Below are positions 53,971-63,427 of a stretch of DNA of 64,000 nt, in pieces; position 1 is the stretch's first letter; every line of letters begins with the position of its first letter. Both the position numbers and the translations under genes were made by a program. The stretch comes from Sphingobacterium chuzhouense (GTDB taxonomy: Bacteria; Bacteroidota; Bacteroidia; Sphingobacteriales; Sphingobacteriaceae). The notes under the pieces were generated by a model. The model had not been told where the DNA came from and did no database searches. It saw only the letters and a list, made by a program, of their open reading frames with translations. Location: positions 124,001 through 188,000 of the forward strand of contig NZ_JACNYL010000003.1 in NCBI RefSeq assembly GCF_014692525.1, written 5' to 3'.

Positions 53971-56900
53971 AGTTTACGTTTAACTTCTACTTGCTCATAG
54001 GCTTCCACAATATCGCCCACTTGTATATCATTGAAGCGATCGATATTCAGTCCACATTCATACCCTTGTGATACTTCCTTGACATCGTCTTTAAAACGTT
54101 TCAATGAAGCTAATTTACCTGTATGGATAACAACACCATCCCGGATAACACGGATATCATTGTTACGGTTTATCTTACCTTCGCGAACCATACATCCGGC
54201 GATGGTACCCACTTTAGATATTTTGAATGTCTCACGGATTTCAACTTCTGCCACAATTTTCTCTTCAAATTTCGGCGCCAACATACCTTCCATTGCAGAT
54301 TTCAATTCTTCGATTGCATCGTAAATAATAGAATACAAACGAATATCAATTTGCTCATGTTCTGCTAACTTCTTAGCACCTTGTGTTGGTCGCACCTGGA
54401 AACCGATGATAATGGCATCCGAAGCAGACGCCAATAGTACGTCAGACTCAGAAATAGCTCCCACTGATTTGTGTATAATATTTACCTGAATTTCATCAGT
54501 CGACAATTTCAATAGGGAGTCGGACAGTGCTTCAATCGAACCATCCACATCACCTTTGACGATAACATTCAGTTCTTTAAAATTACCGATAGCTAAACGA
54601 CGGCCAATTTCATCCAACGTAATGTGTTTAGTAGCACGCATACCTTGCTCACGTTGCAATTGTAGGCGTTTGTTAGCTACCTGACGCGCTTCAGACTCAC
54701 TTTCCATTACATAGAGTTTATCTCCCGCGGTCGGTGCGCCAGACATACCTAATATCTGTACAGGTACGGATGGCCCAGCTTCTTTCACACGTTCACCGCG
54801 CTCATTCGTAAGCGCTTTTACCTTACCAGAATGCGAACCTGCAAGGATCGGATCTCCAATACGCAGTGTACCGGCTTGTATCAATACTGTCGTAACGATA
54901 CCCCTACCTTTATCTAAAGCTGATTCAATAACGGAACCAACAGCACGCTTTTTAGGGTCAGCTTTTAACTCCAATAATTCCGCCTCCAAAACAACCTTCT
55001 CTAATAATAAGTCGACGTTTTCTCCTGTTTTTGCTGATATTTCCTGTGCTTGATACTTGCCGCCCCAGTCTTCGACTAAGATGTTCATACCGGATAATTG
55101 CTCCCGTATTCTATCCGCGTTAGCGCCAGGTTTATCTACTTTTGTAAAAGCGAAAACAATCGGAACTCCAGCCGCTTGTGCATGGTTGATTGCTTCTTTC
55201 GTTTGTGGCATGACAGCATCATCCGCAGCAATAACGATAATAACAATATCCGTCACTTTCGCCCCACGTGCACGCATCGCTGTAAAAGCCTCATGACCCG
55301 GAGTATCCAAAAACGTAATTTTACGATCATCTTCTAACTTCACTGCATATGCACCGATGTGCTGTGTAATACCTCCGGCTTCACCTTTGGTTACATTCGC
55401 CTTACGAATATAATCTAATAAAGAAGTTTTACCATGGTCGACGTGCCCCATTACTGTTACAATCGGCGCACGAGGAATTAAGTTTGCCTCAGTATCCGGT
55501 TCTTCTAGTTCTGTAATTTCCTCATCCTCTGGCTTAATAAACTCTACTTGATATCCAAACTCTTCAGCAACGATCGATAAGGTTTCTGCATCTAGACGTT
55601 GATTGATCGACACAAACATCCCCAAACTCATACAGGTCGAGATGACTTGTGTTACTTGTACATCCATTAAGTTTGCGAGCTCATTCGCAGTTACAAACTC
55701 CGTAACGCGTAGGATTTTGGATTGTGCCGCTTCCTCCATTGCTGCCTCTTCCGCAGAAAGTGCTATATCATCACGCTTTTGTCTCCGTAATTTGGCACGT
55801 TGTGCAAATTTACCTGATTTACCAGCACCACTTAAACGGGCAAGCGTTGCCTTAATTTGATCTTGGATTTCTTTTTCTGAAGGTTCCTCTTTCGGCGTTT
55901 CCTGATGACGTCCTTTTCCTCTATGGTCATGACGCCCCTTTCCATGTCCTTGTTGTTGGCCTCCTTGTCCTTGCCTATAACCACCGGTTTGCTGTCCTCC
56001 AGCTTTATTGAAACCACCGCCGCGATTAGCATTACCTTCCCGGTTGGTATTAACGTTGCCTTCATTCGTGCCTCTTTGTCCGGCTACCGCATTTGGATTA
56101 ATAGGCGTGTTCTTATTCGAACGTTTGCGTTTACGCTTGTTATCATTGCTATGCGAGGGCCCCGAAGACGAAGCAATGGGTTTACGCTCCACAGGAAGTT
56201 GAATTTTACCAACTACTTTAGGTCCGCTTAGTGTCTCCGAACGTGCACGTATCACATCTTTGTGAGATTCTTCGGATACAGCAGGTTTTTGTTCTTCTTT
56301 TACCGGAGGTTTAATTTCTTGATTTTCTTTATTCATGTTAGCCGTAGGCTCTGCTTTTATTTCTTGTTTTTGCTCCTCCTTCGGCTGCAGCTCCTCTTTG
56401 TCCTCTTGTTTAGGTTTAATTTCCTGTGCAGGTATTTCAGCTTTCGGCTGTTCCACAACAGGTTTAACCTCCTCCTCTTTCTTCACCTCCTGTTCAACAG
56501 GTTTGGTTTCTGATTCTACTGTCTTGGGGGATGTTTCTTGTGTTACTTCCTCTTTTTCAGACTCTTTCTTAGGTTTACCACGTTTAAGGCTATCTAAATC
56601 AATTTTTCCAACGACTTTTAAAGGACTGGAACTCTCCTCTTTTTCTTTAGCTGTTGGTTTTTCCTCTACGGGCTCTGTAGCTTCAGATGTCGGAGTAGAA
56701 CCTGTATCCTTAATAAGAACTTCTTTAGAGGTTGTATTGTCTTCGTCTTGAATATCTTCTCTAGATTCCGTAGGATTCGCTCCACCTGTTCCAGCAGCCG
56801 ACTCGTCACGACGAATTTTACCGATAACAATTTGTTTCGCTTCGTCTTTTACGATTTTGTCTCCTTGAAATTCTTTTAGAAGGACAGTATACATGTCTGG

Positions 56901-57029
56901 AGACAACTTAGTACTGGGTTTTGATTCTACATCAAACCCTTTTTTCACCAAGAAGTCAACAGCCGTACCTATCCCAATGTTAAGTTCTTTTGCTGCCTTT
57001 AGCAAGTTTATGCTTTTTCCTTCTGTCAT
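53967..57029 (-). CDS. infB: Translation initiation factor IF-2
   Basis: GTPase that brings initiator tRNA to the 30S subunit. 1020 residues. The N-terminal IF2N helical domain (about 1-55, [20 protein letters not shown]) is followed by a long Glu/Lys/Pro-rich low-complexity region (about 70-300) and a Gly/Gln-rich stretch ([18 protein letters not shown]), then a second IF2N motif, the G domain ([34 protein letters not shown]) and domains II-IV ending in the fMet-tRNA-binding barrel. The long linker is common in the phylum. 107 bp with a large hairpin separate it from nusA. Confidence 0.97.
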   Translation of the reverse strand: MTEGKSINLLKAAKELNIGIGTAVDFLVKKGFDVESKPSTKLSPDMYTVLLKEFQGDKIVKDEAKQIVIGKIRRDESAAGTGGANPTESREDIQDEDNTTSKEVLIKDTGSTPTSEATEPVEEKPTAKEKEESSSPLKVVGKIDLDSLKRGKPKKESEKEEVTQETSPKTVESETKPVEQEVKKEEEVKPVVEQPKAEIPAQEIKPKQEDKEELQPKEEQKQEIKAEPTANMNKENQEIKPPVKEEQKPAVSEESHKDVIRARSETLSGPKVVGKIQLPVERKPIASSSGPSHSNDNKRKRKRSNKNTPINPNAVAGQRGTNEGNVNTNREGNANRGGGFNKAGGQQTGGYRQGQGGQQQGHGKGRHDHRGKGRHQETPKEEPSEKEIQDQIKATLARLSGAGKSGKFAQRAKLRRQKRDDIALSAEEAAMEEAAQSKILRVTEFVTANELANLMDVQVTQVISTCMSLGMFVSINQRLDAETLSIVAEEFGYQVEFIKPEDEEITELEEPDTEANLIPRAPIVTVMGHVDHGKTSLLDYIRKANVTKGEAGGITQHIGAYAVKLEDDRKITFLDTPGHEAFTAMRARGAKVTDIVIIVIAADDAVMPQTKEAINHAQAAGVPIVFAFTKVDKPGANADRIREQLSGMNILVEDWGGKYQAQEISAKTGENVDLLLEKVVLEAELLELKADPKKRAVGSVIESALDKGRGIVTTVLIQAGTLRIGDPILAGSHSGKVKALTNERGERVKEAGPSVPVQILGMSGAPTAGDKLYVMESESEARQVANKRLQLQREQGMRATKHITLDEIGRRLAIGNFKELNVIVKGDVDGSIEALSDSLLKLSTDEIQVNIIHKSVGAISESDVLLASASDAIIIGFQVRPTQGAKKLAEHEQIDIRLYSIIYDAIEELKSAMEGMLAPKFEEKIVAEVEIRETFKISKVGTIAGCMVREGKINRNNDIRVIRDGVVIHTGKLASLKRFKDDVKEVSQGYECGLNIDRFNDIQVGDIVEAYEQVEVKRKL

Positions 57030-57060
57030 CTAATATTTACCTTCTATAATTTTAATACTA

Positions 57061-57116
57061 CAAAAATATGTTTTTTTACACTGAAAAAACAATTTCAGCT
57101 CAATTGTTTTTTCAGT
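57061..57116 (-). promoter_or_regulatory. nusA-infB intergenic hairpin and possible infB promoter
   Basis: ACTGAAAAAACAATT (57080-57094), 7-nt loop, AATTGTTTTTTCAGT (57102-57116) is a perfect 15-bp stem. Just after it on the minus strand TATTTTTG (57061-57068) fits the -7 consensus, with TTG 21 bp upstream inside the stem. It may be an internal promoter, an RNA processing site, or both. Confidence 0.45.
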
Positions 57117-57136
57117 ATACGGATACGGTGAAACCC

Positions 57137-58375
57137 TTATTCAAACTCGGATTCGAGGATACGAAGAATCTCCTGTATAGTATCCTCCTCCAAGTCAGTA
57201 CGTCTCACTAGCTCTGCTTCTGTCAATGCTAAAACTGATTTCGCTGTATCAAGTCCAACGCGTTTCAATTCGTCGATGATCCAGCTATCAATCTCATCTG
57301 CAAATTCTTCGATGTCCACATCCTCCTCTACTTCATCATTTTCTCTGTATACATCAATTTCATAACCTGTCAATTTACCAGCGAGTTTAATATTATGTCC
57401 GCCCCGACCAATAGCCAATGACACTTGATCTGGTTTAAGGTAAACAGCTGCCGTTTTGTTATCATCGTCAATTTTAATGGAAGAGATACGTGCAGGACTT
57501 AAAGCACGTGTGATATACAACGTGTTGTTTGATGTATAATTGATCACATCAATATTTTCATTCCGCAATTCCCTCACAATGCCGTGTATACGAGAACCTT
57601 TCATACCCACACAAGCTCCTACAGGATCTATACGATCATCATAAGATTCCACAGCAACTTTTGCTCTCTCTCCTGGTTCACGAACAATCTTCTTAATGGT
57701 GATGAGTCCATCAAAAATTTCCGGCACCTCCAATTCGAATAAACGTTGCAAAAATTCAGGGGCAGTACGTGAGATGATGATCTTTGGATTACTGTTCATC
57801 ATATCAACTTTGAGTACTACGGCACGGATGCTATCACCTTTTTTAAAATAGTCTGCCGGGATCTGCTCGGTTTTAGGAAGAATCAGTTCGTTTCCGTCCT
57901 CATCCAATACCAAGATTTCTTTCTTCCAGATCTGATAAACCTCACCTATCACCAATTCCCCCTCGCGATCTTTATATTTCTTAAAGACTTCGTCTTTTTC
58001 CAATTCTAATATTTTCGAAACCAGTGTCTGACGAGCCGCCAAAATAGCTCTCCTACCAAAGCTTTCCAATGTAATTTGTTCAATATATTCGTCGCCAACT
58101 TCCAAATCTGGATCGTATTGATGTACATCAGACAATTCGATTTCCAAATCATCATCTTCGGAAAACCCGTCTTCCATTACCACACGCGTTCTCCAAATTT
58201 CCAAGTCCCCATTATCAGGGTTTACAATCACATCCACGTTCTCATCTGTGCCAAAGCGCTTACGTATCATACTACGAAACACCTCTTCCAATACCGTAAT
58301 CACGGTCGGACGATCGATATTTTTAAATTCCTTGAACTCTTGGAAAGAGTCTATCAAATTGATATTGCTGCTCAT
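57137..58375 (-). CDS. nusA: Transcription termination/antitermination protein NusA
   Basis: RNA polymerase-associated elongation factor, 412 residues: N-terminal domain (about 1-130), S1 (about 135-205, VGEVYQIWKKEILVLDEDGN), two KH domains (about 235-345, GACVGMKGSRIHGIVREL and VSLAIGRGGHNIKLAGKL) and an acidic C-terminal end with a helix-hairpin-helix trace. The C-terminal repeats of E. coli NusA are missing, as usual outside Proteobacteria. 2 bp from rimP. Confidence 0.96.
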   Translation of the reverse strand: MSSNINLIDSFQEFKEFKNIDRPTVITVLEEVFRSMIRKRFGTDENVDVIVNPDNGDLEIWRTRVVMEDGFSEDDDLEIELSDVHQYDPDLEVGDEYIEQITLESFGRRAILAARQTLVSKILELEKDEVFKKYKDREGELVIGEVYQIWKKEILVLDEDGNELILPKTEQIPADYFKKGDSIRAVVLKVDMMNSNPKIIISRTAPEFLQRLFELEVPEIFDGLITIKKIVREPGERAKVAVESYDDRIDPVGACVGMKGSRIHGIVRELRNENIDVINYTSNNTLYITRALSPARISSIKIDDDNKTAAVYLKPDQVSLAIGRGGHNIKLAGKLTGYEIDVYRENDEVEEDVDIEEFADEIDSWIIDELKRVGLDTAKSVLALTEAELVRRTDLEEDTIQEILRILESEFE

Positions 58376-58377
58376 TT

Positions 58378-58842
58378 TTATTTAAATGAAATTAACACCT
58401 TTGTTTCTGTTATATTATCTAATGGAATCTCAGCATCCTCTACGATGGCTTTCTTCCCCTTTTCTTTTTTTACTTCTTCTATCACGATGCTTTTATCGTT
58501 CACTGCAATCAGTTTCCCTTCTCTTTTTTCTCCCTCGACACCCTTTATCCGAACGCTTCGTCCAATATTCTTTTGATATTGTCTATGCAACAGCAGCGGA
58601 GTATCAATACCCGGCGAGGAAACCTCTAAACGATACGCACGATCAATCGCGTCCTCTTCTTCTAAATGAAAACCCACGTGGCGGCTAATTTGAACACAAT
58701 CCTCAATCGCTATTCCATTATCTCCGTCCATCAATATCTCCAGAAGTCCGTTATTGTGCATTTTAATCCGCACAACAAACAAATCCTCCCGATCAGCTAT
58801 CTTTTCTTCTATTAGTTCGCGTACTCTTCCTTCTATTTGCAT
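58378..58842 (-). CDS. rimP: Ribosome maturation factor RimP
   Basis: Assists 30S subunit assembly; 154 residues with the family phrase SRHVGFHLEEEDAIDRAYRL and YRLEVSSPGIDTPLL. First gene of the conserved rimP-nusA-infB operon. Its leader contains a terminator-like hairpin and a pair of 19-bp direct repeats (58849-58867 and 58870-58888, 17 of 19 identical, 21 bp apart). Confidence 0.94.
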   Translation of the reverse strand: MQIEGRVRELIEEKIADREDLFVVRIKMHNNGLLEILMDGDNGIAIEDCVQISRHVGFHLEEEDAIDRAYRLEVSSPGIDTPLLLHRQYQKNIGRSVRIKGVEGEKREGKLIAVNDKSIVIEEVKKEKGKKAIVEDAEIPLDNITETKVLISFK

Positions 58843-58848
58843 ACCCTA

Positions 58849-58888
58849 TTTCGATAGGTAAATTAAACTTTTCGATAAGTGAATTAAA
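58849..58888. repeat. Two imperfect 19-bp direct repeats before rimP
   Basis: TTTCGATAGGTAAATTAAA and TTTCGATAAGTGAATTAAA are 21 bp apart, which is two helical turns. The first begins 6 bp from the rimP ATG. Confidence 0.5.
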
Positions 58889-58911
58889 AAAGGGGGCATA
58901 CCATGCCCCCT
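58886..58911 (-). terminator. Terminator-like hairpin between the S24 regulator gene and rimP
   Basis: On the minus strand AGGGGGCAT, loop GGT, ATGCCCCCT followed by TTTTT: a textbook intrinsic terminator. It can end the regulator transcript, but it also lies downstream of the predicted rimP promoter at 58927-58958. Confidence 0.85.
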
Positions 58912-58926
58912 CTTATTCAGATTGTA

Positions 58927-58958
58927 CAAAGATACAACTATTATTTTAAATAAACAAA
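58927..58958 (-). promoter_or_regulatory. Predicted promoter of the rimP-nusA-infB operon
   Basis: On the minus strand TTTG (58955-58958), 20 bp, TATCTTTG (58927-58934): exact consensus. The start point would be near 58920, only about 9 bp before the hairpin at 58886-58911. Confidence 0.6.
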
Positions 58959-58964
58959 TGGGGT

Positions 58965-59738
58965 TTATTTGTTATCTACTACTGATTTTATCGTCTTCTG
59001 CATCTGCGCCATCATCGACGTCAGCGTTTCCATTGTAGGCTCCGGACTTGGTTCAGGAAGTTCCGTACTGATAAACGCTTTTGCTTTCCACACTTCAATA
59101 ATATCTTCTGTATTTACCCAATACGGTTCATATGTTTTATTATCCGAAACAAGCTTTAATCCTTTTTCCTCTTTAAACTTGTATGCGACACGTTTGTATA
59201 CTACACCATCCTCTTTGGAAACCACAACATAAGTTTGATTAGGTTTGATATCATGCCAATTTTCGATATACTCTCCAATAATAATACTTCCCGATGGCAG
59301 CGGCAACATGGAATCACCCTTGATTTCGAATGCGCGATACGTCCCTTGGTTGAACATGGGAAGTGAAAATTTCGGTAATTCCGCAACATATTCCGGATCT
59401 CCATATCCATTTAAATAACCTGCACTGGCTTTTACAGGCACCAATTCAATATTCTCTCTCTCATCTCCGTCTACAGTTATACTCAACACCCGCAAATTAG
59501 ACGCATTACTTTTGGGCTGAGGCCGCCATTTTTCATCAATAACGTCATTAGCCAGCTCATCCATTGTCAGATCATAGAACTGTGCTATTTTTCTTAGTAG
59601 CTCGTACTTCGGTTCGGCTCGATCCTCTTCATAAGCGCCTACAGAAGCCCTTTTTATCTCTAGTGCATCAGCAAATTGCTGTTGCGTTAAACCTTTTTTC
59701 TTTCTTAAAAACTTAAGATTTGATGCAATATTTGACAT
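58965..59738 (-). CDS. LexA-like XRE/S24 transcriptional regulator
   Basis: Repressor with N-terminal Cro/CI helix-turn-helix (about 8-62, KKGLTQQQFADALEIKRASV) and C-terminal S24 autopeptidase domain, 257 residues. The catalytic pair appears as S143 (IKGDSMLPLPSG) and K182 (VVYKRVAY), and a potential Ala-Gly cleavage site is A106-G107 (KASAGYLNG). This suggests RecA-stimulated self-cleavage like LexA or phage CI. A divergent small gene lies across a 111-bp region with repeated ATTAGT half-sites. A bacteriophage origin is possible, but no phage genes are near. Confidence 0.88.
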   Translation of the reverse strand: MSNIASNLKFLRKKKGLTQQQFADALEIKRASVGAYEEDRAEPKYELLRKIAQFYDLTMDELANDVIDEKWRPQPKSNASNLRVLSITVDGDERENIELVPVKASAGYLNGYGDPEYVAELPKFSLPMFNQGTYRAFEIKGDSMLPLPSGSIIIGEYIENWHDIKPNQTYVVVSKEDGVVYKRVAYKFKEEKGLKLVSDNKTYEPYWVNTEDIIEVWKAKAFISTELPEPSPEPTMETLTSMMAQMQKTIKSVVDNK

Positions 59739-59761
59739 ATTTTCTTAAAAAATTTTTATTT

Positions 59762-59830
59762 ACTAATATAATTAGTATTATTGTGCCAATAAAATTAGTA
59801 ATTAATATTCATACAACCAAATTTATTAGT
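59762..59830. promoter_or_regulatory. Candidate operator with four ATTAGT half-sites
   Basis: ACTAAT-ATA-ATTAGT at 59762-59776 is a palindrome; further ATTAGT copies are at 59794-59799 and 59825-59830. They lie between the S24 regulator and the divergent GIY-YIG-like gene, as expected for an autoregulating repressor. Confidence 0.5.
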
Positions 59831-59849
59831 ACACAACATCAATTGACGC

Positions 59850-60179
59850 ATGGAATCACATATTGTATATATTGTTACAGATAGTAACCGCGCATACTTA
59901 GAGGTCGGGTATTGCACCGATATACTTAATCGTTTACGGGAGATACATAATACATCGTCGGTCTTATTTGGCGGTTCACCTAAACTAAACAATGTAGTTT
60001 ATGTAGAGGCCTTCGAAAGCCAAGAAAAAGCACTCTGTTATCACGATACATTGCGAAACTTTACGAGGATGCAACGGGAAAAGCTTATCCGTTTAAAAAA
60101 CCCAAATTGGCTCAATCTTAATGCCTCTACAACCTATAGAGACAAGATCGATAATAAAAAAGTCGTTGTTTATGCTTAA
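59850..60179 (+). CDS. Small GIY-YIG-like protein
   Basis: A 109-residue protein resembling a single GIY-YIG nuclease domain: VYI near residue 6 for GIY, LEVG near 17 for YIG, then CTDILNRLREIHN with the conserved Arg, and EKALCYHDTLRNFTR for the later helix. The exact GIY and YIG triplets are altered, so activity is uncertain. Transcribed away from the S24 repressor and probably under its control; a DNA-repair role would fit but is inference. Its last five codons form one arm of a terminator. Confidence 0.65.
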   Translation: MESHIVYIVTDSNRAYLEVGYCTDILNRLREIHNTSSVLFGGSPKLNNVVYVEAFESQEKALCYHDTLRNFTRMQREKLIRLKNPNWLNLNASTTYRDKIDNKKVVVYA

Positions 60180-60199
60180 AGCATAAACAACGACCTTTA
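60156..60199. terminator. Bidirectional terminator overlapping the end of the GIY-YIG-like gene
   Basis: GTCGTTGTTTATGC (60162-60175), loop TTAAA with the stop codon, GCATAAACAACGAC (60181-60194), flanked by A-run and TTT. The perfect 14-bp stem includes the last codons. Confidence 0.85.
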
Positions 60200-60245
60200 A
60201 CAACCTTCCTTAAACACTAATCTAACTCCACCTCTTTTTATTGGA

Positions 60246-63200
60246 CTACCAGCCCGGCATGAAGTTTAATCCGAATGTACCGAATTTGGTTCTTGACGAC
60301 ACAAATGGTATCGCATAATAAGGTTCTAGAATCATGGCTCCAAATAAATTTACACGCATAGATATACCCGCGCTAAATACCGGCACGCGGTAGTTCCTGT
60401 CATAACCATATACGGGAAGTCCGTTTTGATCCACTAAGGGGGTACCGTCTGGATTATATTGCTGTACAAGTGGTTTTTTATCCGGATTGCTTACAATTTT
60501 ATTACCGTTATTCCATGCTAAACCCGCATCAAAGAAGAGATTAAGGTCAGAAAACAATAAGCCGGATTTTATCGTGGCAAGTTTTTCTGGACCTGTGAAC
60601 GGTAAGCGCACCTCGAAGTTGCCTACCAATACCCTAGATCCCATTAAGTCATCAAAGGAAATATTTCCTACGCGGTCACGGCTCAGATTATCATAACCTC
60701 GTACGAAAAATGGATAACCAATATAGTTGCCACGTAAACGGTTCTCGTCATCACCTGAACGGATATAGGAGTAGGCACGTGCAGCTATTGTCACGGGCCT
60801 AAAGCGTAAGTAGCGTCGTAAATCGACGTTATACACTTGCATGTTGATGTCACCGAAATATTGTCCGGCAGACAACCGATAGCGAAACCCTTGTAATGGA
60901 GCCGTCAAACCAAATATCGAGTTGTCTCCAACAAATGAGGCGCTAACCTGTTGCATCATCAACGGATCCATACTAAATCCAAGTAATCTAGATGCTTCTT
61001 CATTCGATAGCTTTTGACGATCTACAAAACCGCCGAAGAAACTAAGGCTTTGACTCCATTTTTCCGCACTATAGCCATAACGCGCAAGAGCACCACCGAT
61101 CTCGAAACGATGATACCTATTAAATGGATAAGCTACAAAAGCGTCAAGTTGGGTCTCAAACTGGCGGATAATGTAGTCACTCAGTACCATCTCCTCACCA
61201 CGTCCTAAATTTTCTCTTTCATACATCCGGAATCCACTGCGATAAGGGATATGTGAAAACGAACCGCCCCAATTCCAGCGGCTTCGCTGGTTTACATAAG
61301 CCACCTGTCCACCAAAATCCTGTACTTCCCCATTTATATTCAAGGTAGAGTAAATTTGGTTGTAACCGAGAATATCCGAGAAAATACCAAAAATACCACC
61401 TGCCATTCCCGCCCCGTAGCGCGTACCCACGGTCATCCCAACGCCCGAATTGGCTAGATAATCCAACTTGAATTTTGAACGGTAAGGAACCGGTCTTATC
61501 AGCGCAGTATCAATCCGCCGATAGGCATTGAAGTTCTGTAAGTTTGTATTGACAACATTGACCCCGCGATCTACATTAGGTGGCAACATCGCCGCCGTAA
61601 AATCGACCGCATACGCATCTATCACTTCCGGCTCAAAATCAGATGCGTTTGCTTTATAGATACTGTATTGGTTCCCTTTAAAATAAGAGTACACAATATC
61701 ATCATTGCTCGATATACTCATTGCGGGCGAATATTCTGTGATACCGCTAATACCCGTAAAATAGTCGGTAAGCCGCTCCACAGTTACCTCCTTCAGTGAA
61801 TAACGAAACATGTTACGATAGCCGTCACCATTGGATAGGAAGTAAATATAAGTGCCATCACCCGAGAAATGTGGATTTAAATTGTTTGCTCCGGGGAAAA
61901 TATCGATGGTTCTAACTTCCTTAGTAGCCACGTCGATCATCGCCATTCCCATAGGAATATCAACTGAACGGGAAGCATTTTCCAACGACATCCTGTCCGT
62001 GCTGAAAACAATCGTTTTTCCGTCGGGCGAAAAACTTGGCTGGAAATCGGAATACTTATCATTCGTCAATTGCTCCAGTTCTTTTGTTTTGAAGTTATAG
62101 ATATAAATATCACTCTGCCCTTCTTTCAACCCCGAAAATGCTACACGGTCGCCGTCGGGAGCAAAGTTGATGTTTGTAAATTCCACAATATCCCCCATCG
62201 CCTCGAGAGCAACTGTTCTTCCGGTCTGTACATCAATGATCATTAATTTATTCTTCCCTTCGCTAAACACACTGAAAGCAAAATATCGACTATCGGCCGA
62301 AAAATCTCCTGCTGATTCAAGATAACTGAACTCATCTATATCCGCATTGGTTGTTCGACTTCCCAACTTCCTTAGAATCTTCCCTGTTTGCGCATCCGCT
62401 AAAAAGAGATCAATGCCGAAGAGATCTTTTTCCGACATAAATGCAACTAAGCGTCCGTCAGGCGAAATTGCAGGCGCTACGTTCATACGACCTGCATTCT
62501 TTGGTGTAATCAACGCGTGACCAATAGGTCGGGAAGTTGTATCTTTATTTAGCGATTTAAAGGTAGATTCCATTGTGTTTCGCCATAAAGTTGACATGGT
62601 TTGTGCATCATACCCAAAAACACGACGTATCCCCATCTCGTAGCCATATTTTGCAGTCTCCATAAACATCGGCATAATAACTGTGTCTCCATATGTAGCC
62701 CCAATAAATGCTAAAAATGCTTGGCCATAACGGTAAGGGAAATAATTATAGGATTGTTCTGTCAGTTGCTTTAACGATGGTATATCATTACGAGCATATG
62801 CATCCCGCATCCACATCGCAGTAAAAGCATCTTTTTTTCCAATAGATAGATACTCCGCCATTCCTTCCACCATCCATAAAGGAATATTCCCGACATTTTC
62901 CAAACGTGTTGTATCCCTTCCTTCCATTAACATGCGGAATTGGAAAGCATGAACCATCTCGTGTCCTAATACGTGTCTCGTTTGATGGTTAATTTGCATG
63001 ATTGGCATCACCACACGCTGCTTGAACGCTTCCGTCACACCTCCCGTACCAACAGATATTTCACCGGATATGGCAGTCGTTTGTTGAAATTCTGGGTGAT
63101 TGTTATAAATAATAAGCGGGTTTTTACGCAAAAACGTATCTTGAAAGACTTGTTGATGCATATTATACCATACCTCGGATTCTTTCGCCAGCCAAGTTAT

Positions 63201-63395
63201 CACACTGTCGTTTTTAAGATAGCTGTACATTTCAAAATGAGGGGTTTCTTTCACATTGAAATCTAACTTCTTATAACGCATTTTATTTTGCCCGAAATAT
63301 TGCGCAGAGGCTATATTAGATGTAGCCAATAGTAATAACATCGCAATGACCAGCTGTTGAACGCTCACTAAACAACGTTTGTCTTTTATGCTCAT
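60246..63395 (-). CDS. Exported metallopeptidase-like/TolB-propeller/beta-barrel fusion protein
   Basis: Large envelope protein, 1049 residues, in three parts. After a signal peptide (cleavage near A31-Q32) comes a peptidase-like domain with zinc motif HEMVH at 145-149 and a downstream Glu in WMVEGMAEYL (about 177-181), i.e. a gluzincin pattern. Residues about 290-620 contain TolB-like propeller repeats (ISPDGRLVAFMSEKD, FSPDGKTIVFSTDR, FSGDGTYIYFLSNGD). The last about 400 residues look like an Omp85/surface-antigen beta-barrel ending in FGLNFMPGW. Bacteroidota have such proteins of unknown function. TATTTTTG at 63416-63423 may be its -7 element. Confidence 0.8.
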   Translation of the reverse strand: MSIKDKRCLVSVQQLVIAMLLLLATSNIASAQYFGQNKMRYKKLDFNVKETPHFEMYSYLKNDSVITWLAKESEVWYNMHQQVFQDTFLRKNPLIIYNNHPEFQQTTAISGEISVGTGGVTEAFKQRVVMPIMQINHQTRHVLGHEMVHAFQFRMLMEGRDTTRLENVGNIPLWMVEGMAEYLSIGKKDAFTAMWMRDAYARNDIPSLKQLTEQSYNYFPYRYGQAFLAFIGATYGDTVIMPMFMETAKYGYEMGIRRVFGYDAQTMSTLWRNTMESTFKSLNKDTTSRPIGHALITPKNAGRMNVAPAISPDGRLVAFMSEKDLFGIDLFLADAQTGKILRKLGSRTTNADIDEFSYLESAGDFSADSRYFAFSVFSEGKNKLMIIDVQTGRTVALEAMGDIVEFTNINFAPDGDRVAFSGLKEGQSDIYIYNFKTKELEQLTNDKYSDFQPSFSPDGKTIVFSTDRMSLENASRSVDIPMGMAMIDVATKEVRTIDIFPGANNLNPHFSGDGTYIYFLSNGDGYRNMFRYSLKEVTVERLTDYFTGISGITEYSPAMSISSNDDIVYSYFKGNQYSIYKANASDFEPEVIDAYAVDFTAAMLPPNVDRGVNVVNTNLQNFNAYRRIDTALIRPVPYRSKFKLDYLANSGVGMTVGTRYGAGMAGGIFGIFSDILGYNQIYSTLNINGEVQDFGGQVAYVNQRSRWNWGGSFSHIPYRSGFRMYERENLGRGEEMVLSDYIIRQFETQLDAFVAYPFNRYHRFEIGGALARYGYSAEKWSQSLSFFGGFVDRQKLSNEEASRLLGFSMDPLMMQQVSASFVGDNSIFGLTAPLQGFRYRLSAGQYFGDINMQVYNVDLRRYLRFRPVTIAARAYSYIRSGDDENRLRGNYIGYPFFVRGYDNLSRDRVGNISFDDLMGSRVLVGNFEVRLPFTGPEKLATIKSGLLFSDLNLFFDAGLAWNNGNKIVSNPDKKPLVQQYNPDGTPLVDQNGLPVYGYDRNYRVPVFSAGISMRVNLFGAMILEPYYAIPFVSSRTKFGTFGLNFMPGW

Positions 63396-63427
63396 AATTA
63401 AAGATTAGTCTCCTTCAAAAATACAAA

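Noticed and set aside
55832..56751. Several long open frames on both strands inside infB (for example 56335-56751 plus and 56262-56513 plus)
   Set aside because: They are shadows of the repetitive Glu/Lys/Pro-rich part of IF-2; the translations are low-complexity and lack any family pattern.
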